Source of the DNA: Streptomyces sp. NBC_01232
GTDB lineage: Bacteria > Actinomycetota > Actinomycetes > Streptomycetales > Streptomycetaceae
Length of the DNA: 64,000 bases
Direction: 5' to 3'
NCBI RefSeq assembly: GCF_035989885.1
Contig: NZ_CP108518.1
Coordinates: forward strand, 5,571,001 to 5,635,000
Below are positions 51,572-63,136 of this stretch, in pieces. Under the pieces are notes generated by a model. The model did no database searches. It had not been told where the DNA came from and saw only the letters and a list, made by a program, of their open reading frames with translations. Made by a program: the position numbers and the translations under genes. Each line of letters opens with the position of its first letter. Positions within the stretch are counted from its first letter, which is position 1.

Positions 51572-51799
51572 ATGTCCCAGACCCTTGCTGCCGTCACCGG
51601 TTCCCTCAGCTCCGTGGGCTACGGCCTCGCGGCCATCGGCCCCGGCGTCGGCGTCGGCATCATCTTCGGTAACGGCACCCAGGCGCTCGCCCGTCAGCCC
51701 GAAGCTGCCGGTCTGATCCGCGCCAACCAGATCCTCGGCTTCGCCTTCTGTGAGGCGCTCGCCCTCATCGGTCTGGTCATGCCGTTCGTCTACAGCTGA
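51572..51799 (+). CDS. atpE: ATP synthase Fo subunit c
   Basis: The 75-residue two-helix hairpin has the glycine-rich first helix (LAAIGPGVGVGIIFGNG), the polar loop ARQPE and the proton-carrying E61 in FAFCEALALIG. A strong AGAAGGAAG-type ribosome site precedes the ATG, fitting the need for many copies. It lies between atpB and atpF. Confidence 0.97.
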   Translation: MSQTLAAVTGSLSSVGYGLAAIGPGVGVGIIFGNGTQALARQPEAAGLIRANQILGFAFCEALALIGLVMPFVYS

Positions 51800-51839
51800 C
51801 GAACCCCACGACTAGTCCGAATCGACGAAAGGCACTGAT

Positions 51840-52382
51840 GTGAACCTCCTGGTTCTCGCGGCCGAGGAGCCGGGTAACCCGCTCGTCCCGCCGATCCCCG
51901 AGCTCGTCATCGGTCTGCTCGCCTTCGTCATCGTCTTCGGTTTCCTCGCGAAGAAGCTCCTCCCGAACATCAACAAGGTTCTGGAAGAGCGCCGCGAGGC
52001 CATCGAGGGCGGTATCGAGAAGGCGGAATCCGCCCAGACCGAGGCCCAGAGCGTCCTGGAGCAGTACAAGGCCCAGCTCGCCGAAGCCCGGCACGAGGCC
52101 GCGCGCCTGCGCCAGGAAGCGCTGGAGCAGGGCACTGCGCTCAAGGAAGAACTGCGCGCAGAGGGCCAGCGGCAGCGTGAGGAGATCATCGCTGCCGGCC
52201 ACGCCCAGATCGCGGCCGACCGTAAGGCTGCTTCCCAGGCGCTGCGTCAGGACGTGGGCAAGCTCGCCACCGACCTGGCCGGAAAGCTCGTCGGCGAGTC
52301 CCTTGAGGACCACGCCCGGCAGAGCCGCACCATCGACCGCTTCCTCAGCGAGCTTGAGGAGAAGGCCGAGGCGGCCCGATGA
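51840..52382 (+). CDS. atpF: ATP synthase Fo subunit b
   Basis: The product has 180 residues. One N-terminal membrane helix (PELVIGLLAFVIVFGFLAKKL) is followed by a long Ala/Glu/Gln-rich coiled coil (EAIEGGIEKAESAQTEAQ). It is the peripheral stalk. The start is GTG 51840; the overlapping ATG at 51838 meets TGA at once. The end overlaps atpH by four bases. Confidence 0.96.
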   Translation: MNLLVLAAEEPGNPLVPPIPELVIGLLAFVIVFGFLAKKLLPNINKVLEERREAIEGGIEKAESAQTEAQSVLEQYKAQLAEARHEAARLRQEALEQGTALKEELRAEGQRQREEIIAAGHAQIAADRKAASQALRQDVGKLATDLAGKLVGESLEDHARQSRTIDRFLSELEEKAEAAR

Positions 52383-53194
52383 ACGGAGCGAGCCGCGAGG
52401 CGCTGGCCTCCGCGCGTGAGCGTCTCGACGCGCTGACGGACAACACGTCCGTCGACGCGGCGAAGCTCGCCGGTGAGCTGGCTGCCGTCACTGCGCTGCT
52501 CGACCGTGAGGTCTCGCTGCGTCGGGTCCTCACCGACCCGGCGCAGTCCGGCGAGGCCAAGGCCGAGCTGGCCGGTCGGCTGCTCGGCGGACAGGTCGGC
52601 GGGGAGACCCTCGACCTGGTGTCCGGCATGGTCCGGTCCCGCTGGTCGCAGTCCCGCGACCTGGTGGACTCGCTGGAGGAGCTGGCGGCCACCGCCGACC
52701 TCACGGCGGCCCAGCAGGGCGACGCGCTCGACAACGTCGAGGACGAGGTGTTCCGGTTCGGCCGGATCGTCTCCTCGAGCACCGAGCTGCGTTCCGCGCT
52801 GACCGACCGCGCGGCGACCGCCTCCGCCAAGAGCGAGCTGCTGCGCAGCCTGCTCGGCGGCAAGGTGAACGCCGTCACCGAGCGCCTGGTGATCCGTCTT
52901 GTCACGCACCCGCGTGGACGTAGCCTGGAAGCGGGACTCGAGTCCCTTTCCAAGCTCGCCGCCGAGCGCCGTGACCGCATGGTCGCCACTGTGACCAGCG
53001 CGGTTCCGCTCAGCGACGTGCAGAAGGCCCGTCTCGGTGCGGTGCTGGCCAAGCTGTACGGCCGCCAGATGCACCTGAACCTCGACGTGGACCCCGAGGT
53101 CCTCGGCGGGATCTCGGTGCGAGTCGGCGACGAGGTCATCGACGGCACCATCGCGGACCGCCTCGCCGAGGCGTCGCGCCGCATGGCCGGCTGA
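52379..53194 (+). CDS. atpH: ATP synthase F1 subunit delta
   Basis: The product has 271 residues, longer than the typical 180 of other bacteria, as in actinobacteria where the extra N-terminal region is partly related to subunit b. The C-terminal delta domain is seen in KLYGRQMHLNLDVDPEVLGGISVRVGDEVIDGTI (given only by its ends here: KLYGRQMHLN and GGISVRVGDEVIDG). ATG overlaps the atpF stop. Confidence 0.95.
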   Translation: MNGASREALASARERLDALTDNTSVDAAKLAGELAAVTALLDREVSLRRVLTDPAQSGEAKAELAGRLLGGQVGGETLDLVSGMVRSRWSQSRDLVDSLEELAATADLTAAQQGDALDNVEDEVFRFGRIVSSSTELRSALTDRAATASAKSELLRSLLGGKVNAVTERLVIRLVTHPRGRSLEAGLESLSKLAAERRDRMVATVTSAVPLSDVQKARLGAVLAKLYGRQMHLNLDVDPEVLGGISVRVGDEVIDGTIADRLAEASRRMAG

Positions 53195-53324
53195 CCAGCC
53201 ACCAAAAGAACAAAAGCATTCCTAGCGGCCCGGTTGGGCCGTGCAGAACTTGCAGAAGATTCCTGGGGGTCGCCCCCAGACCCCTAAGAAGCTTCAGGCC
53301 CAACAAGGAGAGCAGGGAACCCAG

Positions 53325-54920
53325 ATGGCGGAGCTCACGATCCGGCCGGAGGAGATCCGGGACGCACTGGAGAACTTTGTCCAGTCGTACCAGCCGGACG
53401 CGGCCTCGCGCGAGGAGGTCGGAACGGTCAGCGTTGCCGGCGACGGCATCGCGAAGGTGGAGGGTCTGCCCTCCGCCATGGCGAACGAGCTGCTGAAGTT
53501 CGAGGACGGCACCCTCGGTCTCGCCCTCAACCTCGAGGAGCGCGAGATCGGTGCGGTCGTCCTCGGCGAGTTCAGCGGTATCGAGGAGGGCCAGCCGGTG
53601 CAGCGCACCGGTGAGGTGCTCTCCGTCGGCGTCGGCGAGGGTTACCTCGGCCGCGTCGTCGACCCGCTCGGCAACCCGATCGACGGTCTCGGCGAGATCG
53701 CGACCGAAGGCCGACGCGCCCTCGAGCTGCAGGCCCCCGGCGTCATGGTCCGCAAGTCGGTCCACGAGCCGATGCAGACCGGCTACAAGGCCATCGACGC
53801 GATGGTCCCCGTCGGCCGCGGCCAGCGTCAGCTGATCATCGGCGACCGTCAGACGGGTAAGACCGCTCTGGCCGTCGACACGATCATCAACCAGCGCGAC
53901 AACTGGCGCTCGGGCGACGTGAACAAGCAGGTTCGCTGCATCTACGTCGCCATCGGCCAGAAGGGCTCGACCATCGCGTCCGTTCGCGGCGCCCTGGAAG
54001 ACGCCGGTGCGCTCGAGTACACGACGATCGTCGCCGCCCCGGCGTCCGACCCGGCCGGCTTCAAGTACCTGGCGCCGTACACCGGTTCCGCCATCGGCCA
54101 GCACTGGATGTACGCCGGCAAGCACGTCCTGATCATCTTCGACGACCTGTCGAAGCAGGCCGACGCCTACCGCGCCGTGTCGCTGCTGCTGCGCCGCCCG
54201 CCGGGCCGCGAGGCCTACCCGGGTGACGTCTTCTACCTGCACTCCCGTCTGCTGGAGCGCTGCGCGAAGCTGTCCGACGACATGGGTGCCGGTTCGATGA
54301 CCGGTCTGCCGATCGTCGAGACCAAGGCGAACGACGTGTCGGCGTTCATCCCGACCAACGTCATCTCCATCACCGACGGCCAGTGCTTCCTGGAGTCCGA
54401 CCTGTTCAACGCGGGCCAGCGCCCGGCGCTGAACGTCGGTATCTCGGTCTCCCGCGTCGGTGGCTCCGCCCAGCACAAGGCCATGAAGCAGGTTTCCGGC
54501 CGTCTGCGCCTGGACCTCGCCCAGTACCGTGAGCTGGAGGCGTTCGCCGCCTTCGGTTCCGACCTGGACGCCGCTTCGAAGGCTTCGCTGGAGCGCGGCA
54601 AGCGCCTGGTCGAGCTGCTGAAGCAGGGCCAGTACCAGCCGATGCCCGTCGAGGAGCAGGTCGTCTCCGTCTGGGCCGGCACCACCGGCAAGATGGACGA
54701 CGTTCCGGTCGCCGACATCCGTCGCTTCGAGTCGGAGCTGCTGGAGCACCTGCGCCGCGAGCGCAAGGACCTCCTCACCTCCATCGCCGACGGCGGCAAG
54801 ATGTCGGACGACACCCTGTCCTCCATCGCGGACGCCATCACCGGCTTCAAGCGGCAGTTCGAGACCTCGGACGGCAAGCTGCTGGGCGAGGACGCACCGG
54901 CCGTCAACGTCTCCAAGTGA
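53325..54920 (+). CDS. atpA: ATP synthase F1 subunit alpha
   Basis: The product is 531 residues. The P-loop is [10 protein letters not shown] (K179), the arginine-finger region is [17 protein letters not shown] and the DELSEED-like C-terminal domain follows. It is the non-catalytic nucleotide subunit. ATG 53325 was preferred over an in-frame ATG at 53241 because [15 protein letters not shown] is the conserved N-terminus. Confidence 0.98.
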   Translation: MAELTIRPEEIRDALENFVQSYQPDAASREEVGTVSVAGDGIAKVEGLPSAMANELLKFEDGTLGLALNLEEREIGAVVLGEFSGIEEGQPVQRTGEVLSVGVGEGYLGRVVDPLGNPIDGLGEIATEGRRALELQAPGVMVRKSVHEPMQTGYKAIDAMVPVGRGQRQLIIGDRQTGKTALAVDTIINQRDNWRSGDVNKQVRCIYVAIGQKGSTIASVRGALEDAGALEYTTIVAAPASDPAGFKYLAPYTGSAIGQHWMYAGKHVLIIFDDLSKQADAYRAVSLLLRRPPGREAYPGDVFYLHSRLLERCAKLSDDMGAGSMTGLPIVETKANDVSAFIPTNVISITDGQCFLESDLFNAGQRPALNVGISVSRVGGSAQHKAMKQVSGRLRLDLAQYRELEAFAAFGSDLDAASKASLERGKRLVELLKQGQYQPMPVEEQVVSVWAGTTGKMDDVPVADIRRFESELLEHLRRERKDLLTSIADGGKMSDDTLSSIADAITGFKRQFETSDGKLLGEDAPAVNVSK

Positions 54921-54940
54921 CGACGGAAGGGACCTGACTC

Positions 54941-57300
<2,360 letters not shown>

Positions 57301-57441
57301 TCCGGCGCGCTCCTCACGGAGCGCATCCGGTGTCACAGGTTTCATGGAGAGGGGCGGGTGTGTCCCGTCCCTCTCCCCACGCCCATTAGAATTTGACCCA
57401 ACACCCGGCCGACCCGCCGGGTGGTGACCCGAGGAGCCACC

Positions 57442-57813
57442 TTGGCTGCTGAGCTGCACGTCGAGCTGGTCGCGGCGGACCGCAATGTCTGGTCCGGCGA
57501 GGCCACCCTTGTTGTCGCCCGCACCACGTCCGGCGACATCGGCGTCATGCCCGGTCACCAGCCGCTTCTCGGTGTGCTGGAATCGGGCCCGGTGACCATC
57601 CGCACCAGCGAGGGCAACACTGTCGTCGCCGCGGTGCACGGCGGTTTCATCTCGTTCGCGGACAACAAGCTGTCCCTGCTGGCCGAGATCGCCGAGCTCG
57701 CGGACGAGATTGACGTCCAGCGTGCGGAGCGGGCACTGGAGCGCGCGAAGGCGGAGGCCGATGCGGCCGCCGAGCGTCGCGCTGATGTCCGGCTGCGCGC
57801 CGTAACGGGCTGA
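57442..57813 (+). CDS. atpC: ATP synthase F1 subunit epsilon
   Basis: The product has 123 residues. The N-terminal beta sandwich (LHVELVAADRNVWSGEATLVV, GDIGVMPGHQPLLGVL) is followed by a short helical hairpin of Ala/Glu/Arg-rich sequence. TTG 57442 is the start, with GAGGAG nine bases upstream; an in-frame GTG lies at 57421 or 57424. It ends the operon. Confidence 0.95.
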   Translation: MAAELHVELVAADRNVWSGEATLVVARTTSGDIGVMPGHQPLLGVLESGPVTIRTSEGNTVVAAVHGGFISFADNKLSLLAEIAELADEIDVQRAERALERAKAEADAAAERRADVRLRAVTG

Positions 57814-57871
57814 ACGCCCGTCGGAGTTTGATCGCTTGAGTCCCGGTGGGCGACCGCCGGGACGCAGCAGA

Positions 57872-57921
57872 CCTCAGCCGCGGTCCGTGCTGGAATTTTC
57901 CAGACCGGGTCGCGGCTGAGG
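57872..57921 (+). terminator. Terminator of the ATP synthase operon
   Basis: CCTCAGCCGCG and CGCGGCTGAGG form a perfect 11-bp stem. Inside it a second hairpin CTGGA-ATTT-TCCAG is nested at about 57890-57903. An additional small hairpin (TCCCGGTGG with CCGCCGGGA) precedes it at 57841-57862. Confidence 0.75.
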
Positions 57922-58003
57922 CGATGCAGGTCCTCCCCCGGACTCCGTCTGGGAGGGGCCCCCAGTTCTCATGCGTATTCGATGTGCGAGGAGGTCGGTG
58001 AAG

Positions 58004-58450
58004 ATGCTCCTCGCTCTGCTTGTGAGCGGCCTGGTCGTAACCCTGGTGGTGATCGGGCTGTTTGTCTTCGGGCTGCGCCGCAGACTCATCCAGCGGTCCG
58101 GCGGAACCTTCGACTGCAGCATGCGGTGGGGTGTGTCCGACGAGCCCGACATCTCCGGCAAGGGCTGGGTGTACGGGGTCGCGCGCTACAGCGGTGACCG
58201 GATCGAGTGGTTCCGGGTGTTCTCGTACTCCCCGCGCCCGCGCCGGCTGCTGGAGCGGTCCTCCATCGAGGTCGTCGCCCGCCGCGCCCCGGAGGGCGAG
58301 GAGGAGCTGGCGCTGCTCTCCGACGCCGTCGTGCTCGGCTGTCTCCACCGGGGGACCCGCCTGGAGCTGGCGATGAGCGAAGACGCGCTGACCGGTTTCC
58401 TGGCCTGGCTGGAGGCGGCGCCTCCCGGCCAGAGGGTGAATGTGGCCTGA
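58004..58450 (+). CDS. DUF2550 single-pass membrane protein
   Basis: The product has 148 residues. One N-terminal membrane helix (LLALLVSGLVVTLVVIGLFV) is followed by RRRLIQRSGGTFDCSMRWG and a cytoplasmic domain with GWVYGVARYSGDRIEWFRVF, the core of DUF2550. GAGGAGG lies nine bases before ATG 58004; GTG 57998 is also possible. The family is conserved next to atpC across actinobacteria. Function unknown. Confidence 0.9.
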   Translation: MLLALLVSGLVVTLVVIGLFVFGLRRRLIQRSGGTFDCSMRWGVSDEPDISGKGWVYGVARYSGDRIEWFRVFSYSPRPRRLLERSSIEVVARRAPEGEEELALLSDAVVLGCLHRGTRLELAMSEDALTGFLAWLEAAPPGQRVNVA

Positions 58451-58477
58451 TCGGGCCGCACGCACGCCGGACGTGAA

Positions 58478-58517
58478 GAAGCCGGGGAGACGGGGGCGGA
58501 CCCGTCTCCCCGGCTTC
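58478..58517. terminator. Bidirectional terminator between DUF2550 gene and chitinase
   Basis: GAAGCCGGGGAGACGGG and its exact complement form a 17-bp stem around a 6-base loop between two converging genes. Confidence 0.85.
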
Positions 58518-58522
58518 GGTCC

Positions 58523-60376
58523 TTACTGCAGCCCGGTGTGGACCGCGTTCGCGAGCTCACCGTTCGTGGTGTCGCCGCTGAACTCCCAGTAGAAGGCTCC
58601 CCGCAGGCCCTGCTGCTTGGCCCAGGTCATCTTCCCGGCGATCGTGGCGGGGGTGTCGTAGCTCCACCAGTTGCTGCCGCACTTGGCGTAGGCCGTGCCG
58701 GCGACGGTGCCGGTGGCCGGGCAGCTGTTCTTGAGCACCTTGTAGTCCTCGATGCCCTGCTCGTACGTGCCGGGCGCGGGCCCGGTGGCGGTGCCGCCGG
58801 GGGCCGCCTGGGTGACTCCGGTCCAGCCGCGGCCGTAGAAGCCGATGCCGAGGTTCAGCTTGGAGCCTGCGACGCCCTTGGCCTTGAGCTTGGCGATGGC
58901 GTCGGCCGAGTTGAAGCCGGCCTGCGGGATGCCCGCGTACGAGGTGAGCGGGGAGTGCGGGGCCGTCGGCCCCTGCGCCGCCCAGGCACCGAAGAAGTCG
59001 TACGTCATGACGTTGTAGAAGTCGACGTACTGCGCGGCGCCGCCGTAGTCGGCCGCGTCGATCTTGCCGCCGCTGGAGGCGTCGGCGGTGATGGCCGCGG
59101 TGACCAGGTTGTTCGCGCCGAACTTGGCCCGGGTCGCCTGCATCAGGTTCTTGAAGGCGGCCGCTCCGCTGGTGTCGCAGGACAGGCCGCAGGCGTTCGG
59201 GTACTCCCAGTCCAGGTCGATGCCGTCGAAGACGTCGGCCCAGCGCGGGTCCTCGACCAGGTTGTAGCAGGACTGGGCGAAGGCGGTCGGGTTGGCGGCG
59301 GCCTGCGGGAACCCGCCGGACCAGGTCCAGCCGCCGAAGGACCACAGGACCTTGATGTTCGGGTAGGCCTTCTTCAGCTTGCGCAGCTGGTTGAAGTTGC
59401 CGCGCAGGGGCTGGTCCCAGGTGTCGGCGACGCCGTCGACGCTCTGGTCGGCGGTGTAGGCCTTGTCGTAGTCGGCGTAGGCGTCACCGATGGTGCACTG
59501 GCCGTTCTGGACGTTGCCGAAGGCGTAGTTGATGTGGGTGATCTTGCCCGCGGTGCCGGAGGTGACCAGGTTCTTCACGTGGTAGTTGCGGCCGTAGACG
59601 CCCCAGTTGGTGAAGTAGCCGAGCTTGACCTTGCCGCTCGGGTCCGGGGGAATGACCCCTCCGGTCGTCGTGACCGTGGTGGAGCCGGAGGAGGGACCGG
59701 TCTGGTCGATGGTGTCGCGGGCGGTGACGCTGTAGGTGTACGTCGTGCCCTTGGTCAGGCCCGAGTCCGCGTAGCTCGTCCCGGTGACGGTGGCGATCCT
59801 GGCGGAGCCCCGGTAGACGTCGTAGTTCTTGACGCCCTTGTCGTCCGTGGCCGGGGTCCAGGTCAGGGTCAGCGAGGTGTCGGCGACGTTGCTCGCGGCG
59901 GGGGCGCCGGGAGCCGTGGGGGGAGTGTCACCGGGCTGGGTGCCGCCGTCGCAGGAGGCCCCGTTGATCCTGCAGCCGCTCGGGGCGCCGGAGCCGGCGC
60001 CGTTGAAGCCGAAGCTGGCGGTGGCCCCGGGGGCGAGGGTGCCGTTCCAGCCCAGGTTCTTCGCCGTCCAGTGGGTGCCCGAGCTCGTGACGGTGGCGTC
60101 CCAGGCGGAGGTCACCGAGGTGCCCGCCGGGTAGTCCCACTCCACGGTCCAGCTGCTGAGGGTGGTGGTGCCGGTGTTCTTCACCACCCACTTGCCCTCG
60201 AAGCCGGAGCCCCAGTCGGAGACCTTGGTGTACGTCGCCGTCGCGGAGGCGGCTGCCTGGGCCGGGCCGGCGAGTGCGACCAGGCCGGTGACGGGGAGGG
60301 CGAGCACGGCCACGATCGCCGCGACTCGACTGAAGAACCGGGTGCGCCTGGTGCGGGGTGGGGATGCTGTGCTCAA
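58523..60376 (-). CDS. Secreted chitinase: CBM2 + fibronectin type III + GH18
   Basis: The product is 617 residues. The domain order is a signal peptide (hydrophobic core VAAIVAVLALPVTGLVALAG, cleavage after AQA), a family 2 carbohydrate-binding module (ATYTKVSDWGSGFEGKWVV), a linker, a fibronectin III domain (APGAPAASNVADTSLTLTW) and a GH18 catalytic domain from VKLGYFTNWGVYGRNY. The catalytic DxxDxDxE is FDGIDLDWEYP. It hydrolyses chitin outside the cell. TTG 60376 has GGAGG four bases upstream. The promoter carries two operator-like sites. Neighbouring two-component genes on the same strand may add chitin-dependent control. Confidence 0.95.
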   Translation of the reverse strand: MSTASPPRTRRTRFFSRVAAIVAVLALPVTGLVALAGPAQAAASATATYTKVSDWGSGFEGKWVVKNTGTTTLSSWTVEWDYPAGTSVTSAWDATVTSSGTHWTAKNLGWNGTLAPGATASFGFNGAGSGAPSGCRINGASCDGGTQPGDTPPTAPGAPAASNVADTSLTLTWTPATDDKGVKNYDVYRGSARIATVTGTSYADSGLTKGTTYTYSVTARDTIDQTGPSSGSTTVTTTGGVIPPDPSGKVKLGYFTNWGVYGRNYHVKNLVTSGTAGKITHINYAFGNVQNGQCTIGDAYADYDKAYTADQSVDGVADTWDQPLRGNFNQLRKLKKAYPNIKVLWSFGGWTWSGGFPQAAANPTAFAQSCYNLVEDPRWADVFDGIDLDWEYPNACGLSCDTSGAAAFKNLMQATRAKFGANNLVTAAITADASSGGKIDAADYGGAAQYVDFYNVMTYDFFGAWAAQGPTAPHSPLTSYAGIPQAGFNSADAIAKLKAKGVAGSKLNLGIGFYGRGWTGVTQAAPGGTATGPAPGTYEQGIEDYKVLKNSCPATGTVAGTAYAKCGSNWWSYDTPATIAGKMTWAKQQGLRGAFYWEFSGDTTNGELANAVHTGLQ

Positions 60377-60487
60377 GGATCCTCCGTAGGTCCGTCGCGG
60401 CCGTGGGGCCGGCTGCGACATGGGGGTGGGACCTGCGCCGCCCGTGAGCACGCTTTGTCATGGCACGCTCACCACAGTGTTGCGGCG

Positions 60488-60516
60488 AGCGTAGAAAGGT
60501 CTGGACCAACCGTCAA
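60488..60516 (-). promoter_or_regulatory. Chitinase promoter (-35/-10)
   Basis: On the - strand TTGACG (60516-60511) is followed after exactly 17 bp by TACGCT (60493-60488), a good vegetative-type promoter about 110 bp upstream of the TTG start. The spacer contains one of the two operator-like palindromes. Confidence 0.75.
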
Positions 60517-60528
60517 GAGGTCCAGACC
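60498..60528. promoter_or_regulatory. Paired DasR-like operator sites over the chitinase promoter
   Basis: GGTCTGGACC at 60498-60507 lies between -35 and -10. GGTCCAGACC at 60519-60528 lies just upstream of -35. The centres are 21 bp apart, two helical turns. Both match the TGGTCYRGACCA core bound by DasR, the GlcNAc-responsive GntR repressor, and the direct repeats known from Streptomyces chitinase promoters. Binding is inferred from the motif. Confidence 0.7.
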
Positions 60529-60545
60529 GGTGGGCGACTTCGTGC

Positions 60546-61199
60546 CTATATCCCCAACTCCTGCGCCAGTACAGCCGCTTGGAGGCGACTGCGCAGCTCC
60601 AGCTTGCCGAGCAGCCTGCTGACGTGCGTCTTGGCCGTCGCCTCCGCCATCTCCAGCCGCGCCGCGATCTCCGCGTTCGACAGCCCCTCGCCCAGAGCGC
60701 TCAGCACCTCCCGCTCCCGCCGGGTGAGGGAGGCCACCGCCGCGGCCCGCTCGGGCGCCGGAGCGGGCCGCGCCGGACGGGGAGCCGCGAACTCCGCGAT
60801 CAGCCGTCTGGTCACCGCCGGGGAGATCAGGCCCTCGCCGCGCGCGACGGTGCGTACCGCCTCGATGAGCTCCGCCGCGTCCGCGTTCTTCAGCAGGAAG
60901 CCCGACGCCCCCGCCCGCAGCGCCCCGAAGACGTACTCGTCGAGGTCGAAGGTGGTCAGCACCAGGACATCGGCCAGGCCCTCCGCGACCACCTGTCGGG
61001 TCGCCGAGACCCCGTCCAGCCTGGGCATCTGCACGTCCATGAGGACGAGATCCGGCCGCAGCTCCCGGGCCAGGCGCACCGCCTCCTCCCCGTCGGGCGC
61101 CTCGCCCACCACCTCGATGTCGCCCGCGCTGCGCAGGATGAGCACCAGCCCGGCGCGCACCGCGCCCTGATCCTCCGCCACCACCACCCGAATGGTCAT
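60546..61199 (-). CDS. NarL/LuxR-type response regulator
   Basis: The product has 217 residues. The receiver domain has VVVAEDQGAVRAGL, the phospho-acceptor aspartate in PDLVLMDVQMPRLDG and the conserved lysine in GFLLKNA. The C-terminal LuxR helix-turn-helix is LTRREREVLSALGEGLSNAEI followed by EMAEATAKTHVSRLL. The ATG overlaps the kinase stop as ATGA. It is downstream of, and cognate to, the adjacent kinase. Confidence 0.96.
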   Translation of the reverse strand: MTIRVVVAEDQGAVRAGLVLILRSAGDIEVVGEAPDGEEAVRLARELRPDLVLMDVQMPRLDGVSATRQVVAEGLADVLVLTTFDLDEYVFGALRAGASGFLLKNADAAELIEAVRTVARGEGLISPAVTRRLIAEFAAPRPARPAPAPERAAAVASLTRREREVLSALGEGLSNAEIAARLEMAEATAKTHVSRLLGKLELRSRLQAAVLAQELGI

Positions 61200-62461
61200 G
61201 CCTCCACCGCCTTCTCCTCCGCGGGCAGTGTCGCCCGTACCTGCCACACCGCATCGCAGCGGCCCGCCGTGAACTCCCCGCCCAGCAGTTCCGTCCGTTC
61301 CCGCATGCCGATCAGCCCGGCCCCGGAGCCCGGGGCTCGCGGGCCCGGCCGGTCGCCGTAGGGGGAGTCCACCGCCACCGTCAGCAGTCCGCCGGTGTGC
61401 TCCACGCGGACCGTGACCGTGCCCGGAGCGGCGTGCTTGAGGGCGTTGGTCAGCGACTCCTGGACGATCCGGTAGGCGGCCAGCTCCACCGGAGCCGCCG
61501 CCGGTTCCCCGGGCGGCCGCTCGTCGTGGAGTACGAAGGCCAGCCCGCTCGCCGAGCCGTTGGTCCGGGCCTGTCCGATCAGGGCGTCCAGGCCGTCCAG
61601 TGAGGGCACGGCGACCGGTTGCCGGTCGCCCCCCGCATCCCGGAGCAGCCCGATCAGACGGCGCATTTCGGCCAGCCCCTGCACGCTGTTCTCACGGATC
61701 ACCCCGAGCGCGTCGCGGCTGGTCGCCGCCGTGTCGATGGACAGCGCGGCGGTGGAGTGGATGGCGATGGCGGAGAGGTGGTTGGCCACCATGTCGTGCA
61801 GCTCCCGGGCCATCCGGGCACGCTCGGCCGCCACCGCCTGGCTGCGGTCCATCTCGGCCAGCAGCGCGGTCTGCTCCGCCCGCAGCCGGGCCGCCTCGGC
61901 GGCCTCGCGGTGATTGCGCAGGGTGGCGCCGGTCAGGGCCGGGGCGAAGCTGACGATGCCGGTGATCGCGCCGATCAGCAGGGCCTGCGGGGAGCGCAGC
62001 CAGGCCAGCGAGGCGATGGTGATCACGATCGTGATCAGGCCGGTGCTGACCGGGAGGCGCCGGGCCATGGCCGGTTTTCCGTAGACCACGGCGGCGTACA
62101 TCAGATCGGTGAAGATGACGACGGTGGCGAGGCAGCCGACCGTGAACTGGTCGGCGATCACCCCGAGGGTGCCGACGACGAGGGTCACCCGGGGCCTGGT
62201 GCGGCGCAGCAGCTCCATCGAGCCGAGGACCACCAGCGGCACCAGGGCCGCCCAGGCCGGCAGGGAGTTCCGGCTGGGGCTGCTGTAGACGCCGAGCGAC
62301 CAGAACGCCAGGCCCGCGGCCGTGCTGACCGCCGCGAGGAGGACGTCGTCCCGGTGCGGACGCAGGTCGTGGATCTTCGTGGTCACGGTCCCATCCAACA
62401 GGGTGCGCGGCTCCTGCACCTCGGCGGAGAGACCGAGGTCCGGGTACATCGAACGATGCAT
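61196..62461 (-). CDS. NarL-family sensor histidine kinase (HisKA_3)
   Basis: The product has about 421 residues. Five to six membrane segments in the N-terminal half act as the sensor. A HisKA_3 dimerisation domain contains the histidine in MARELHDMVANHLSAIAIH and the ATPase domain has QESLTNALKHAAPG and the G-box GSGAGLIGMRERTELLGG. ATG 62461 was chosen; ATG 62449 and an upstream ATG at 62569 are alternatives, but the latter would overlap the divergent gene. The signal is unknown. Confidence 0.92.
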   Translation of the reverse strand: MHRSMYPDLGLSAEVQEPRTLLDGTVTTKIHDLRPHRDDVLLAAVSTAAGLAFWSLGVYSSPSRNSLPAWAALVPLVVLGSMELLRRTRPRVTLVVGTLGVIADQFTVGCLATVVIFTDLMYAAVVYGKPAMARRLPVSTGLITIVITIASLAWLRSPQALLIGAITGIVSFAPALTGATLRNHREAAEAARLRAEQTALLAEMDRSQAVAAERARMARELHDMVANHLSAIAIHSTAALSIDTAATSRDALGVIRENSVQGLAEMRRLIGLLRDAGGDRQPVAVPSLDGLDALIGQARTNGSASGLAFVLHDERPPGEPAAAPVELAAYRIVQESLTNALKHAAPGTVTVRVEHTGGLLTVAVDSPYGDRPGPRAPGSGAGLIGMRERTELLGGEFTAGRCDAVWQVRATLPAEEKAVEA

Positions 62462-62549
62462 GCCGACATGGTCACTGGTGACGACGCAACGGGCCCGGCC
62501 GGACGGGAGCCTTGAAGGGAACGAGGAAACCGAGCGGACGGAGAGTCCC

Positions 62550-63122
62550 ATGATCGTCGCGCTGATCATCGCCTGTGAGATCGGCTTCTGGGTACTGCTG
62601 GCGGCCGGACTGGCCCTGCGCTACCTGGCGAAGATGCCCAGGCTGGGGGCGGCGGTCCTGCTCTGCGAGCCCCTGATGGAGCTCGTCCTGCTGGTGGTCA
62701 CCACGCTCGACCTCAAGAACGGCGCCGAGCCGGACTGGAAGCACGGACTGGCCGCGCTCTACATCGGCTACACCGTGGCTTTCGGCCACTACACGGTCAA
62801 GTGGCTCGACGGGCACGCCGCGTACCGGCTGGCCGGGGGACCGAAGCCGGCGGGCGCCGGGTACGGAAGGGCGCGGTCCCTGCACGAGTGGAAGCTCTGG
62901 GTCCGTACGGTGATCGCCGCCGCCGTCGCCCTGGCCCTGCTGCAGGTGGCGATCTGGTACGTCGGCGACGCGGGCGACGTCAGCTCCCTCCAGGCCTGGC
63001 AGTTCGGCGCCCTGCGCGTGGTCGGCATCCACGCCCTGGTCGCCGCGGCGTACACGATCTGGCCGGGCAAGGCCCCGGCGGCCGCCGCCGAGGACCCCTC
63101 TTGCGTCCGGTCCGAGCGCTGA
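62550..63122 (+). CDS. Integral membrane protein, 2TM-type conserved hypothetical
   Basis: The product has 190 residues with four or five hydrophobic segments (IVALIIACEIGFWVLLAAGLAL, AAVLLCEPLMELVLLVVTTL, HGLAALYIGYTVAFGHYTVKW, VIAAAVALALLQVAIWYVG, VVGIHALVAAAYTIW). GGAGAG precedes ATG 62550. The middle loop GGPKPAGAGYGRARSLHEWKLW is conserved-looking. Function not known. It is divergent from the kinase gene with about 90 bp between the starts. Confidence 0.75.
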   Translation: MIVALIIACEIGFWVLLAAGLALRYLAKMPRLGAAVLLCEPLMELVLLVVTTLDLKNGAEPDWKHGLAALYIGYTVAFGHYTVKWLDGHAAYRLAGGPKPAGAGYGRARSLHEWKLWVRTVIAAAVALALLQVAIWYVGDAGDVSSLQAWQFGALRVVGIHALVAAAYTIWPGKAPAAAAEDPSCVRSER

Positions 63123-63136
63123 CCCGGCTCGTCCCG

